From Eutrophocola salsuginis (GTDB lineage Bacteria; Pseudomonadota; Gammaproteobacteria; Pseudomonadales; Pseudohongiellaceae): a stretch of 64,000 nucleotides of DNA. The stretch spans positions 2,537,763-2,601,762 of the forward strand of contig JAYQTB010000004.1 of assembly GCA_038147195.1 (NCBI GenBank), written 5' to 3'. Position numbers and translations under genes: made by a program. Below are positions 27,052 through 36,027 of the stretch, in pieces (position 1 is the stretch's first letter; each line of letters begins with the position of its first letter). The notes under the pieces were generated by a model. That model was not told the origin of the DNA. It did no database searches and saw only the letters and a program-made list of their open reading frames with translations.

Positions 27052-27969
27052 ATGAATTTCTTTCAGCGCTGGACGCAAGCCCCGCAAACATCACTGTTAC
27101 GTCGTGCCTTGTTTCAGATACACCTGTGGTTTGGCGTTGGACTGGGTCTTTATGTACTAGTGATCAGCATCAGTGGCAGCGCGATTTTGCTGAAATCGCC
27201 GTTCTACGGTTGGTATGAGCCAAAAAATGTCACTCCGCCGAATGGCGTGGAAGAAATGTCCGAAGATGAGCAGCGTGCACGGATGGAAGAAATTTACGCC
27301 GATTACTCACTCGGGTTCACCATGTACTCGATGGAGGCGGACAAGGCGAGTTACATCGTGTTGCAGAAAGATGGCGAATACATCCCTCATTATTTCAATC
27401 AGTACACCGGTGAGGACATGGGACCTGCGCGTCCCTGGCAAATCAAATCAGTGGAATGGGTGGCCGATTGGCACGATGATTTATTGCTTGGTCGCGATCT
27501 TGGCAGGCGTATCAATGGCGCAGGTGGCGCGCTGTTTGTGTTGATGAGTTTTACTGGATTGCTCATCTGGTGGCAGGGCAAAAAACGCTGGTGGGAGGGC
27601 CTAGTCATCATCCCCTGGAGTACGCGCTCGTTATGGTGGCAAATCCACAGTTTTTGCGGGTTTTGGGCACTTATACTGATGTTGTCGTGGGGTGTTTCGG
27701 GCTTCCAGTTGGGATTTCCCCAACAGATGAATTCCATTATCGAATTCTTCGGTGGCGAACCCGGTTTCGGACCCAATCGCGGCGGTGTGCTCGGCTTATT
27801 TCGTGACGTGCATTTTGCGCGACCGGGCAGTGAATATTCAGTCGCGCGATGGTTATGGATCATCGCAAGCTCTCTTCCAACTGTGATGTTCATCACAGGT
27901 CTCGTTGTATGGTGGAGACGTGTTGTTATGCGCTGGTTCAATCGTATTCGCAATGCGATCAGCAGTTGA
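27052..27969 (+). CDS. PepSY-associated transmembrane protein
   Basis: The ATG at 27052 (MNFFQRWTQA) starts the conserved part; the in-frame upstream stretch is not protein-like. Helices lie near 20-45 (FQIHLWFGVGLGLYVLVIS), 155-175, 190-215 and 265-290. His in FQIHLWFG, ADWHDDLL and QIHSFCGFW match the iron-uptake-associated PepSY-TM family (PiuB/FoxB-like), some of which are haem-containing siderophore-iron reductases. 305 aa is short; it has only the minimal set of four helices. Confidence 0.8.
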   Translation: MNFFQRWTQAPQTSLLRRALFQIHLWFGVGLGLYVLVISISGSAILLKSPFYGWYEPKNVTPPNGVEEMSEDEQRARMEEIYADYSLGFTMYSMEADKASYIVLQKDGEYIPHYFNQYTGEDMGPARPWQIKSVEWVADWHDDLLLGRDLGRRINGAGGALFVLMSFTGLLIWWQGKKRWWEGLVIIPWSTRSLWWQIHSFCGFWALILMLSWGVSGFQLGFPQQMNSIIEFFGGEPGFGPNRGGVLGLFRDVHFARPGSEYSVARWLWIIASSLPTVMFITGLVVWWRRVVMRWFNRIRNAISS

Positions 27970-28154
27970 TCGCAATCAATCACTGATGCATCACACGTTG
28001 CATCATGAGCAGAAAAATTACTTAGGGTTGACAACGCGAAATTTCCCGGAAATTAAAGTGTAAAAAAAATACGCAATACTATTGAAATTCTCGTGTAGAA
28101 GAATATGATTTCTCTCGTATCACATATTCGTGATGCTTACCTTGGAGACTATTC

Positions 28155-28439
28155 ATGAAAAAGAAAACTGTTGCAAAGAAAGCTGTTGCAAAAAAGAAGG
28201 TTGCAAAGAAAAAAGTTGTAGCCAAGAAGAAACCGGCTGCTAAGAAAAAGAAAGCGCCGGCCAAAAAGAAAAAGGCTGCCAAGAAAGCAAAAGCTGCTGC
28301 CAAGAAGTCAACAGCTAAAAAGAAAGCGCCAGCCAAAAAGAAAGCTGCAAAAAAGAAAGTAGCTAAAAAGAAAGTAGCTAAAAAGAAGGTTGCTAAGAAG
28401 AAGGCACCTGCTAAGAAAGCGGCAGCTAAAAAGAAGTAA
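28155..28439 (+). CDS. Histone H1-like Lys/Ala-rich nucleoid protein
   Basis: A 94-residue protein made almost wholly of Lys, Ala, Val and Pro in degenerate KKVAKKK and KKAPAKK repeats. It resembles the C-terminal tail of histone H1 and bacterial relatives such as AlgP and the Bordetella BpH1/HctA-type proteins, which compact DNA non-specifically. A GGAG site 7 bases upstream fixes the start, and a terminator follows. Repeats in the DNA (AAGAAAGTAGCTAAA and variants) make the length prone to slippage. It is monocistronic. Confidence 0.85.
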   Translation: MKKKTVAKKAVAKKKVAKKKVVAKKKPAAKKKKAPAKKKKAAKKAKAAAKKSTAKKKAPAKKKAAKKKVAKKKVAKKKVAKKKAPAKKAAAKKK

Positions 28440-28470
28440 GCTCGCTGTACCAAGCAGTACGAATTCAAAA

Positions 28471-28500
28471 GCCGGGGCCCATATGTGCTCCGGTTTTTTT
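28471..28500 (+). terminator. Rho-independent terminator of the H1-like gene
   Basis: Stem CCGGGGC / GCTCCGG (28472-28478 with 28487-28493, one G-U pair), eight-base loop, then seven T residues. Confidence 0.75.
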
Positions 28501-28592
28501 CGCCTGAAGATTTTTCTTTGCCTCTAGAAGCCCAGTATTTATGCGGCCTCCAGCGTCTCCAAAAAGGGTGCGAAATGCCCAGGTGACTTTGC

Positions 28593-28598
28593 TATACT
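28593..28598 (+). promoter_or_regulatory. Possible -10 element of the SapC gene
   Basis: TATACT in TTTGCTATACTGCG lies about 58 bases before the ATG. The -35 region is weak. The same context occurs before the opgB-like gene. Confidence 0.35.
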
Positions 28599-28655
28599 GC
28601 GCGCTTTGTTCGCCAAACAGCGACTTTATTAGCCCAATATCCGGGGGATAACCAG

Positions 28656-29456
28656 ATGGCTGAACCAGCTGCCAACACACTTCAAGCGCCAGTGTCCCTG
28701 ACTGCAACTGCACACAAAGGACTGCGCATCAAGCCGATCGGAAATGCCGATCACATTGCGAAAAATCATTTCGCAAAAATCTACACACCGGAATTTTCCA
28801 AGGCCGGTACCGACTACCCGATCATCTTTGTGAAGGATCCAGACAACGGTGTTTTCTTCGCGGCAGGTATGTGGGGACTCGAGGCAAACGAGAATCTTTT
28901 CGTTGATGGCAACCGTTGGCTTGGTGGATATTTCCCCGCATCGGTGCGCTGCTATCCTTTCGCGGTGCAGCAAGATCCGGATAACAAAGAACGTCTTTTT
29001 ATCGGAATTTATGAAAAAGCGCCGATCATCAACAAAGATGAGGGAAATCTCATTTTCAATGATGACGGTAGCGAAACTGATTGGATGAAGGAAGTGAAGG
29101 AATTCTTGGTACGTGTATTCCAGCAGGAAGAGATGACCAAACAGTTCGTGGCGAGGTTGGATGAACTCGGTTTGCTTGTACCGCAGACATTGTCTATTAA
29201 ACGTACAGATAGCGATAAGAACATCGATGTCAGTGGTTTCTTCATTGTTGATCGCCAAAAGCTCCAGGAGCTGCCTGATGATAAGATCCTGGAACTGCAG
29301 AAGAACGGTGCCTTGGAAATCATCTACCATCACCTGATGTCCTTAGAGTCTCTGGACAAGCTGCTGCGCAGGAAAAACGAACTGGGCGCATCCGCTCCCG
29401 CTCCGGCAGTGCCCTCCGGGCTGGAAGGCGGTGCTAGTGCACCACCGCAGTCTTAA
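28656..29456 (+). CDS. SapC family protein
   Basis: A 266-residue protein without a leader. GLRIKPIGNADHIAKNHFAK, FFAAGMWGLEANENLFVDGN, RWLGGYFPASVRCYPFAV and SGFFIVDRQKL match the SapC family named from the S-layer-associated protein of Campylobacter fetus. The role is not settled; in Proteobacteria it is common and often lies near iron or polysaccharide genes. The last 30 residues are Ala/Pro/Ser-rich. It is bracketed by its own promoter candidate and a clear terminator, so it is monocistronic. Confidence 0.88.
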   Translation: MAEPAANTLQAPVSLTATAHKGLRIKPIGNADHIAKNHFAKIYTPEFSKAGTDYPIIFVKDPDNGVFFAAGMWGLEANENLFVDGNRWLGGYFPASVRCYPFAVQQDPDNKERLFIGIYEKAPIINKDEGNLIFNDDGSETDWMKEVKEFLVRVFQQEEMTKQFVARLDELGLLVPQTLSIKRTDSDKNIDVSGFFIVDRQKLQELPDDKILELQKNGALEIIYHHLMSLESLDKLLRRKNELGASAPAPAVPSGLEGGASAPPQS

Positions 29457-29472
29457 AAGAACTCAAAAGACA

Positions 29473-29501
29473 AAAAAAGGCCGGTTTTCCGGCCTTTTTT
29501 A
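29473..29501 (+). terminator. Rho-independent terminator of the SapC gene
   Basis: Perfect stem AAAAGGCCGG / CCGGCCTTTT (29475-29484 with 29489-29498), TTTT loop and a T run. The A-run on the left lets it act on both strands. Confidence 0.85.
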
Positions 29502-29654
29502 TGCGTGTAATTTGATCAAGATGTCGATCGGAAAGAGGCACACAGTGCCGACATCTGATAATACGATAATTCGGTCATCCTGCGGATGTTATGTTGTACA
29601 TCGCTTCGCTTTTACACTTCAGAGTGTGCTTCAGACCTACACCTCTTTTGTATA

Positions 29655-31367
29655 TCAAGGCAGTGCGAAGACAAAAATACCGGTGTTGCCCATAGCGGGT
29701 CCGAGTTCCGGCGTAAGCGCAATCAACTCCGGCACCTTTAGATTATCGCCGGTGATGACGGCGATGTACTGGCGACCGTCGACGGCATAACTGACCGTGC
29801 TCACCGAAATATTGCCGGGCAATGTCTCCTGCCAGAGTGCTTCACCTGTGCGCACATCGAAAGCCTTGAACACACGGCTGAGATCACCGTGAAACAGAAG
29901 GTCACCCGCAGTTGTGAGCATGGCGCCGTTACCAGGTGCACGACCGATATCGAATTTGGTCACTTCACCTGTTGTGAGGTCGATCTTTGCGAGTCCTGTA
30001 AGCGCATTAGTGTCGACACCAGGGCGCGGTACCACCCACCAGTTGCGTCCTTCCAGTTCGCGACACGCCTCGATCCATGAGGTGTAAAGTGCATTGGTAC
30101 CGGGATGGTAGGCGGTGGGCCAGTAACTGCGCGTATTCCAGTAACAGACGATGCGCGTCTCTTCATTGAAAGATTTTGTCACCATGTCCCAGTTGATCTG
30201 CGTGCGCCCTGTTTCGACATCGATATCCTTGAGCAGCATGCCGGGCGCATCATCAGGAAACGGTGTTGCCCACAGGAATTCACCGGTCTCGCGGTCGTTG
30301 ACGAAAAGCGTACCGCCCTCGGACACCATCACGGAGACATCGCGGATTTCACCCGCTGTCAGCGCCGGGTTGATCCATTTGGCGAAACGCGGGTCCGGTG
30401 CCAGTGAGGTCGTCACCAAGGTGCGTTCGTGCGTATGGTCGAGATCGGAATCATCTCCAGGTAGGTGCTGATAGTACCAGACGAGCTTGCCGGTATCGGG
30501 GTCCAGGGCGATAGTGGAATTGCTGTAGAGATCCGACGGCGCCTCGCGCCCAGTGGCGTCGGCATCGCCGTCGTGGCGGTCCAGGCGCAGATCCGGCATG
30601 GGATTGGCGACGCCCCAATAAAGTCGGTGTCTTTGCGGGTCATAACTGCCCGGCAGGCCCCAGGTGGAGGCCAGGCGGTTTTCAAGGGCGTTGCCGTGCC
30701 AGCTGGCGTCCCCGGGTTGTCCTGGTTCCGGCGTGGTATAGAAGCGCCACAATTCCTCACCGGTCAGGGCATCGTGGGCAACGAGGTAGCAATTGTCGCG
30801 GCTGGAAAAACATGCGCCGCCTGAGATGACCTTGCCATTGACTACCAGGGGCGCGGACGTATGACCGCGCGTATCTGTCTGTGTCGCCCAGCGCTCCTCG
30901 CCGGTTTGCGCATCGATGGCGACGACGAAGCTGTCCGGTGCGGTGTAATAGATCATGTCACCGTAAATAGCCAGGCCCTTCGAGCGCGAGGCGAAATTAC
31001 TTTCAACGCGGGCGTATTCCCAGAGCAGTTCGCCGCTGGTGGCATCCAGCGCCCGCACCTGGCCACCGGGAATGATGACGTACATGACGCCGTCGTAGAT
31101 CAATGGGATGGTTTCCGTCGTACCCGCGGGCAGGTCTGCCTGCCAGGCCAGGGTCAATGCATTGACGTTACTCGTATCGATCTGTGCAAGCGGGCTGTAA
31201 CGCTGCGCATCATAAGTACGCGAGAACATGAGCCAGTCGGCCGGGTCTGGATTTTCCAGCATGGCATCCGTGACGGGCACGAAGGCGTCCGCCGAATGCA
31301 AAGGCAGAGGCATGCAAGTCGACGCGAACAGGACAAGTATCAAACTCGAGTCTTTAGAAACTTTCAT
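29655..31367 (-). CDS. PQQ-dependent alcohol dehydrogenase-type quinoprotein
   Basis: A signal peptide ends near LHSADA. The eight-blade quinoprotein repeats begin DWLMFSRTYDAQRYSPLAQI and continue with W-docking repeats such as ALDATSGELLWEY, AIDAQTGEERWATQ and ALDPDTGKLVWYYQ. The segment PGDDSDLDHTHERT occupies the place of the catalytic Asp loop, but differs from the usual W-D-x-D. The adjacent-Cys disulfide found in methanol dehydrogenases is not visible; two separated Cys (GACFSSRDNCYL) could replace it. There is no cytochrome c domain, so electrons need a separate carrier. The ATG overlaps the stop of a decayed quinoprotein upstream. Confidence 0.85.
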   Translation of the reverse strand: MKVSKDSSLILVLFASTCMPLPLHSADAFVPVTDAMLENPDPADWLMFSRTYDAQRYSPLAQIDTSNVNALTLAWQADLPAGTTETIPLIYDGVMYVIIPGGQVRALDATSGELLWEYARVESNFASRSKGLAIYGDMIYYTAPDSFVVAIDAQTGEERWATQTDTRGHTSAPLVVNGKVISGGACFSSRDNCYLVAHDALTGEELWRFYTTPEPGQPGDASWHGNALENRLASTWGLPGSYDPQRHRLYWGVANPMPDLRLDRHDGDADATGREAPSDLYSNSTIALDPDTGKLVWYYQHLPGDDSDLDHTHERTLVTTSLAPDPRFAKWINPALTAGEIRDVSVMVSEGGTLFVNDRETGEFLWATPFPDDAPGMLLKDIDVETGRTQINWDMVTKSFNEETRIVCYWNTRSYWPTAYHPGTNALYTSWIEACRELEGRNWWVVPRPGVDTNALTGLAKIDLTTGEVTKFDIGRAPGNGAMLTTAGDLLFHGDLSRVFKAFDVRTGEALWQETLPGNISVSTVSYAVDGRQYIAVITGDNLKVPELIALTPELGPAMGNTGIFVFALP

Positions 31368-31686
31368 ATTATGAAAAGGGCGACCGCTTCTGCGGTAGCC
31401 TCATCGATCAATGCCGGGTACAGCGCCGGCATCAGCGCTACCGGATGTTCCATCTTGTCGATGATACCCGAATGAAAGGACGTGGGGCCATCAACAACCA
31501 TCTTGGACACATGGCCAAGCCGGGCGACGTTTTTGGGCATGATCTATTTCAGGGGCGAGAAGCGCTGGCCCTCTTAATTATAGTAGTACGTGGGCCAGTC
31601 ACCCCGGGCGTCTGTGTGAAAGCCATTAAAGCCAGGAAAGCGAAGGTCATGAATGTGGCAGAGGTAAGGAGTCGGGGAGTTTGCAT
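31364..31686 (-). pseudogene. Decayed PQQ-dehydrogenase paralogue (internally deleted)
   Basis: An ATG at 31686 starts a signal peptide (MQTPRLLTSATFMTFAFLAL...). After a one-base frame change the sequence reads DWPTYYYN, stop, EGQRFSPLK, stop, IMPKNVARLG, the recognisable quinoprotein N-terminus (DWPTYGG...QRYSPL...N-V-LG). It then jumps to VSKMVVDGPTSFHSGI...LYPALIDEATAEAVALFII, which looks like a chain end, and stops at TGA 31364-31366 in an ATGA overlap with the intact dehydrogenase. Two stops, a frameshift and loss of the whole propeller make it a clear relic. It implies a former tandem quinoprotein pair. Confidence 0.7.
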
Positions 31687-31755
31687 GTACTTTTTCCTGG
31701 TTGGGAAAAAGGTGTCGTGACCGGAACCGACCAAACGGTGCCGGTCACGCCAGGA

Positions 31756-33063
31756 TTAAAAGTCGACGGCGCGGGCGTCTGCCATGATCAGGTCATGGTA
31801 AACGGGCAGTGACCAGCCTTCGGCTTCGTTCGCATCCAGGTTTTCCTCGAACTTGCGCAGGAAGTTGGCTTTGGAGCCATACATTTCGCGCAGTTGCTCT
31901 TTCGAGAACGGAATTTCGTACACGGACAACATGCACACCACGGCCATGGCCGGATCCTGGCCGGCTGCCAGCGTATTGCCGGCAATATAAGTGGCAAAAG
32001 GCACTTCTACGTAGGGGTTGCGAATACCGCCGACTGGGTTGCCGTGTTCATCGAGTAGCATCAAAGAGCCGTCGTTATCAACATTTCGGTCCAGGAGGAT
32101 ACGGTCGCCACGCGGCGGTTCAATACCCTTGTCTACCCACTGCAGAAGGTGATGCAGGGCCACCGAAAAATACAACTCCAGCGGGTACTCGGTGGGCTTG
32201 TTCTCACAAAGCTGCGCGTTCATGCGGGGGTTGTGGCGGGCCATCAGGTGGCCGATGCCGGCAAATTCGTAGACGCGGAACTGCGCACCCATGGCGTCGC
32301 CGTCCTGCACGCTGGTGGCGACATTCATGTATTCATGCTGGGTCGGCATTTGGATCATCGGGCGGTCCACCGGCTTGATGGTGGTGCCATTGGAGGTCGG
32401 CAGGAATCCGTCGAAGATCTTGCTTCCATCGGCCATCAGGAAAATGTCGTGGGCGGGCAGGAACTGGGTCAGGATATAAGAGGTGGCTGAGGTGCCGAAC
32501 AGAATCATCTTCCGCATGCCGCTGTTGGCAATGGGGCTGGACGGGCTTCTGATTAGGGCCGCCGCCTGGGCGAGCACTTCATTTGTCTGGTTCGAGCTGA
32601 ACTTGTGGTCGCCATAACGGGCCGGGTTGAAGGCAAGGTGTTCCTGGCCCAGGGTCAGCACCTCGATGGCGATGTGGCCGGCATCCATGATGTAGACGCT
32701 GTTATGTTCGAAACCGTGGGCAAAGCCGGCCGGGTGCATCGGCTCGAACAGGACCAGGCCGCTGAATTTCGAAATGTCACGCGGGTGGCGGACCACCAGG
32801 CGGGTCTTGTAGGGTTCACCGTCGGCTGTGCCGGAGATGGCGTATTCGTCGGCCACGTAGTCGTAATGGGCCATGTCATGGCCCGGCCACTGGCCCAGCG
32901 CGGAGTTGTAGGCCGGTCCCGGGCCGGTATTGGCCTCGATGGACGGAATGGCCGCGGTCACAGGTGATGTCGGCATCATGTTGGGCGTGCCGAAATTACG
33001 TTGTGCCAGGGTCGCCTGGCTGCAGCAGGCCAGCATGGTTGCCAGCAGGATGAGTTTTTTCAC
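31756..33063 (-). CDS. Secreted alpha/beta-hydrolase-domain protein (Abhydrolase_10 type)
   Basis: The start is a GTG (GTGAAAAAACTC) behind GAGGGGG; a signal peptide ends near TLAQR. HYDYVADEYAISGTADGEPY, YKTRLVVRHPRD, FSGLVLFEPMHPAGF and MILFGTSATSYILTQFL follow the pattern of the large alpha/beta hydrolase-domain family often annotated without function. GTSAT holds the place of the nucleophile elbow (Ser in G-x-S-x-x). EFAGIGHLMARHN would supply the His. An ester or lactone hydrolase in the periplasm is the likely role. Confidence 0.75.
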   Translation of the reverse strand: MKKLILLATMLACCSQATLAQRNFGTPNMMPTSPVTAAIPSIEANTGPGPAYNSALGQWPGHDMAHYDYVADEYAISGTADGEPYKTRLVVRHPRDISKFSGLVLFEPMHPAGFAHGFEHNSVYIMDAGHIAIEVLTLGQEHLAFNPARYGDHKFSSNQTNEVLAQAAALIRSPSSPIANSGMRKMILFGTSATSYILTQFLPAHDIFLMADGSKIFDGFLPTSNGTTIKPVDRPMIQMPTQHEYMNVATSVQDGDAMGAQFRVYEFAGIGHLMARHNPRMNAQLCENKPTEYPLELYFSVALHHLLQWVDKGIEPPRGDRILLDRNVDNDGSLMLLDEHGNPVGGIRNPYVEVPFATYIAGNTLAAGQDPAMAVVCMLSVYEIPFSKEQLREMYGSKANFLRKFEENLDANEAEGWSLPVYHDLIMADARAVDF

Positions 33064-33369
33064 GATGTCCCCCTCGACTCGATCTTGTGAGGGGGGAGAA
33101 GATAATCTGGCGGGGGGCGCTTGTCCACAAACAACCGGGGCATAAATGCCCCGTGGACAGCTGGTTGACTAGATCAGTTTCAGTCCCGTCAGGAAGCAGT
33201 CAAATTCGGCGATGGGGGCTTCCATGTCGAAAATCAGCACGAAGATATGCCTTCGATGGTGGGCAGTTTCTCCGCATTTATGGCTGGACAGAGGGAAAAA
33301 TGGTAGCAGACTCTGCGGTTCCAGGGTGAGACCTAGACCGGTTTCAGGGCACTTGCTGCCGCCACAGGG
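33064..33369. other. Intergenic with inverted repeat and possible gene debris
   Basis: Holds a two-part inverted repeat at 33122-33159: outer TGTCCAC/GTGGACA and inner GGGGCAT/ATGCCCC. There is no T run, so it is not a standard terminator for the DUF5916 gene upstream on the minus strand. A minus-strand frame (IFVLIFDMEAPIAEFDCFLT, then GLKLI and stop at 33172) looks protein-like but I do not recognise it. No complete gene. Confidence 0.35.
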
Positions 33370-35574
33370 CTAGAAGCGGAACGTGTACCTGAACTTGACG
33401 CTGAGGTCGCGGGTGAGGGGGCGGAAGTCGTTGTCCTTGTCGGCATCTTCCATGTTGTAGTTGAGCACGATGAAGCCTTCCTGTCCGGCTTTCGGAATCC
33501 ACTGAAGGCGGGTGTTGATACCGATGACCTCGGAAATGTTGTCGTACTGTACCAGCGTCACCCAGTAAAGATTTGACGTAAACGCGTACTGGGAATTCAA
33601 CGAGATTAGACGGGTCATGAAATCACCATGGGGCAAGGTAATGTCGTTGAATTCATAACCGGCCTCGATGATGAACTTGCGCGCCTGATAGCGGACATTG
33701 GTGCCGATGTTGTTGCGGGTGCCGTTGTAATAGCCGCCGAATCCGCCGTTCAGTAAAAATGACAGTGGCCGCTGGTTGGCAGTTTGCATGCGAAAACCGC
33801 GGCGGTTGAACTGGTAGCTGCCGGGCTGGATGACAACCTGGCGTCCCGGCTCGGAGTACACCTTGAAGGGTGCACGCACGACTTCCTTGTTTGTCGATAT
33901 ACGCAGGCGCAGATTGTCGCGTGTGTTGTTGTTAGCCTCAAAAATGGTGTAACGCACGCGTTCAGTCTGCAGGCCGCCGTCGATGTAATTGACACGCTGG
34001 GCGTCAACACTGAACTGGACCTGCTGCAGGTAGCTGCCGGGACGGAACATGGTGTAACCCACATCCGCGCGGTAATCCCGAATGCCTGCGTTGTTGACGA
34101 AACCTATCGCTGGATTGAAGTTGTTTTGGATCTCCTTGACGCCAAGTCCGCCTTTCCACCCCTGGTTGTTCGGGGAGCGTATGCCGAGCCCCCATGCGGC
34201 ATTGTCACCGCTGAGACCAGGTGTATCCGATTGCATGTACCATGCATCGCCTTCCAGGGCTGTACCGCTGGGCAACCTGGTATTGAGGTAGCGAAAATCG
34301 GCACCGTAAACCGAGTTGTGAAGGTTGGATGTCGGATCGCCATCGGTGTAGATCATGCCGAGGTTGGATTCGGCCAGGACGTTTGCGGAAATGCGGCTGA
34401 CAAAGATCGTGGAAGGATCTACATCGCCATAGCCATCCTGCTGGATGGCCAGGGTGCCGATGTTCCAGCGTCCGACACGACCGCTTATACGGCTGCCGTA
34501 ATCGATGTCCACTGGCGCACCATTGCCGCCGATGCCGATCTTGCGCGAGAAGTAGGGGCGTCCGTTCTGTTCGGCGGCATCACTGCTGGCGGCGTTGCCA
34601 AAACTGCCGATGTTGCCGAATTGGAACAGGTCGGCGTCGTTGTTGAAGAAGGCACGGCGTTCCGGAAAGAACAAGTTGAAGCGGTCCAGGTTGACCTGGC
34701 GGTTATCCACTTCCACCGCGGAGAAATCGGTGTTGACGGTCAGGGCGGCATTCAGTGACGGGGTCAATCTGTAAAACACATCCAGCGAGGGATTGGTCTG
34801 GTCGCCATTGGTATCTGTCGCATAGTTCTTGCTGTCGACAACGGCGAGAGAAGGAACGATTTCCAGGCCGATGCCCTGGTCCATGTCACGCATGCCCGTG
34901 AGGGTGCCCGCGATGCTCGGATTAAACTGGCGGTTGAATGATACCCATGCCATTTCCTCATTGCGCCGGCGAATGCCGCGGCCAAAGTTGAAGCCCCATT
35001 CCTCGGTAGTCGGATCCAGTGGCAGAGATTTGAACGGAATCTCGATCTCGGCGATCCAGCCGTTGTCGTAAGTGCTGGTGCCCACATCCCAAATAGTCGA
35101 CCAGTTGGCGTCAAAGGAAGAGATGCTTGTGTAGAGCGCATCATGGCGCACGCCGTTGAGGTTGGTTTCAAAGCGGTAGCCTGTACGGCGCGTGTTGAAG
35201 GGGTCGAGTATAACGATTAGGCGGTCATCAGGGCCCAGGCCTTCGCCGTGGCGAAGGGTCGGCGTGGCGATCAGTTCGGGGTCGCTGTCGTCCATGTGCG
35301 CGGCAATATATATAGCATCACTGGTATAGGCCACTCGCACTTCAGTGATTTCGGAGGTCGGAGTGCCGTCGCCTGGACGAATCTGGTGGAAGTCGGTGAT
35401 GGGCTGGGCGAGCGACCAGAATTCCTCGTCGAGTATGCCGTCGATGACGGGCGGAGTATCTATGCGCAGAGCATGGATCTGCTTGTTCTCAACCCCGGCA
35501 TTGTTCTGGGCGAATACCGAATGCGCAAAACACGCCAGTACGGCTAACAGGATGCCCTTGCTCATCCCGGACAT
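33370..35574 (-). CDS. DUF5916 outer-membrane protein with CBM9-like N-terminus
   Basis: The ATG at 35574 (MSGMSKGILLAVLACFAHS) gives a signal peptide ending VFAQN; a GTG two codons earlier is possible. Residues ~35-215 form a carbohydrate-binding-module-9-like domain (PVIDGILDEEFWSLA, VRVAYTSDAIYIAAHMDDSD, GWIAEIEIPFKSLPL). The rest is DUF5916, a predicted beta-barrel with alternating strands (NLFFPERRAFFNNDADLF, DFSAVEVDNRQVNLDRF) ending in Phe after FRYTFR. Such proteins sit in the outer membrane and often adjoin exported peptidases or catabolic clusters. 734 aa is typical. It stands alone. Confidence 0.85.
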   Translation of the reverse strand: MSGMSKGILLAVLACFAHSVFAQNNAGVENKQIHALRIDTPPVIDGILDEEFWSLAQPITDFHQIRPGDGTPTSEITEVRVAYTSDAIYIAAHMDDSDPELIATPTLRHGEGLGPDDRLIVILDPFNTRRTGYRFETNLNGVRHDALYTSISSFDANWSTIWDVGTSTYDNGWIAEIEIPFKSLPLDPTTEEWGFNFGRGIRRRNEEMAWVSFNRQFNPSIAGTLTGMRDMDQGIGLEIVPSLAVVDSKNYATDTNGDQTNPSLDVFYRLTPSLNAALTVNTDFSAVEVDNRQVNLDRFNLFFPERRAFFNNDADLFQFGNIGSFGNAASSDAAEQNGRPYFSRKIGIGGNGAPVDIDYGSRISGRVGRWNIGTLAIQQDGYGDVDPSTIFVSRISANVLAESNLGMIYTDGDPTSNLHNSVYGADFRYLNTRLPSGTALEGDAWYMQSDTPGLSGDNAAWGLGIRSPNNQGWKGGLGVKEIQNNFNPAIGFVNNAGIRDYRADVGYTMFRPGSYLQQVQFSVDAQRVNYIDGGLQTERVRYTIFEANNNTRDNLRLRISTNKEVVRAPFKVYSEPGRQVVIQPGSYQFNRRGFRMQTANQRPLSFLLNGGFGGYYNGTRNNIGTNVRYQARKFIIEAGYEFNDITLPHGDFMTRLISLNSQYAFTSNLYWVTLVQYDNISEVIGINTRLQWIPKAGQEGFIVLNYNMEDADKDNDFRPLTRDLSVKFRYTFRF

Positions 35575-35739
35575 ACACACACTCTTTTTTTTTGATTGTT
35601 AATACGGATGTCCGGCGGGTGAAGTCCCTGTGCCTGCCGGTTCGAGCGTACCAGTATTCCAAAAAGGCCCTGTTTGCGCCATATCGAAACGTGACAAAAA
35701 AATGGAAGAAGATCAATGAGTAGCCTGGTTGTAAGAAGT

Positions 35740-36027
35740 TCAAGATTTCTGCCTGGAGACCCATGCCACATGACGGGCCAGCTCCTGGCTGGCGCTCAGT
35801 TTCTGCAGCGTGTTGAATTCCTTGGCGAGCAGCATTTCGTCATAGACCTGGTGAATGCCGCTGTGGCACTTGCGACAGACGTAGATGCCCTGGGTCAACA
35901 CGTCGCGGGATACATGCTTGCGAAAGTAGGTGCGCCTGTGGACCTTCTTGGGAATAAGGTGGTGGAATGTCAGTGCTACCTTACGGAGACAGAGTGCGCA
36001 GGCTTCCGGTCTGCCGTGTGTAGTCAT
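35740..36027 (-). CDS. Small HNH-endonuclease-like protein
   Basis: A 95-residue protein with two zinc knuckles, CALC (10-13) and CRKC (~51-54), around FHHLIPKKVHRR and followed by HSGIH: the HNH (His-Me finger) pattern C-x2-C ... HHLxPK ... C-x2-C-H-x-x-I-H. HNH proteins this small are often stand-alone nucleases of unknown role. Its ATG overlaps the trxC-like stop by 4 bases (ATGA), so it is translated with that gene. The pairing of an HNH protein with a thioredoxin is conserved in some gammaproteobacteria, as far as I recall. Confidence 0.75.
   Translation of the reverse strand: MTTHGRPEACALCLRKVALTFHHLIPKKVHRRTYFRKHVSRDVLTQGIYVCRKCHSGIHQVYDEMLLAKEFNTLQKLSASQELARHVAWVSRQKS

Noticed and set aside
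28155..28439. Repeated units that superficially resemble a repeat array
   Set aside because: They are in-frame Lys/Ala codon repeats without spacers, so not a CRISPR array.
33784..34758. A 324-codon open frame on + inside the DUF5916 gene
   Set aside because: The minus strand has an unmistakable DUF5916 protein with leader; the antisense translation has no domain or ribosome site.
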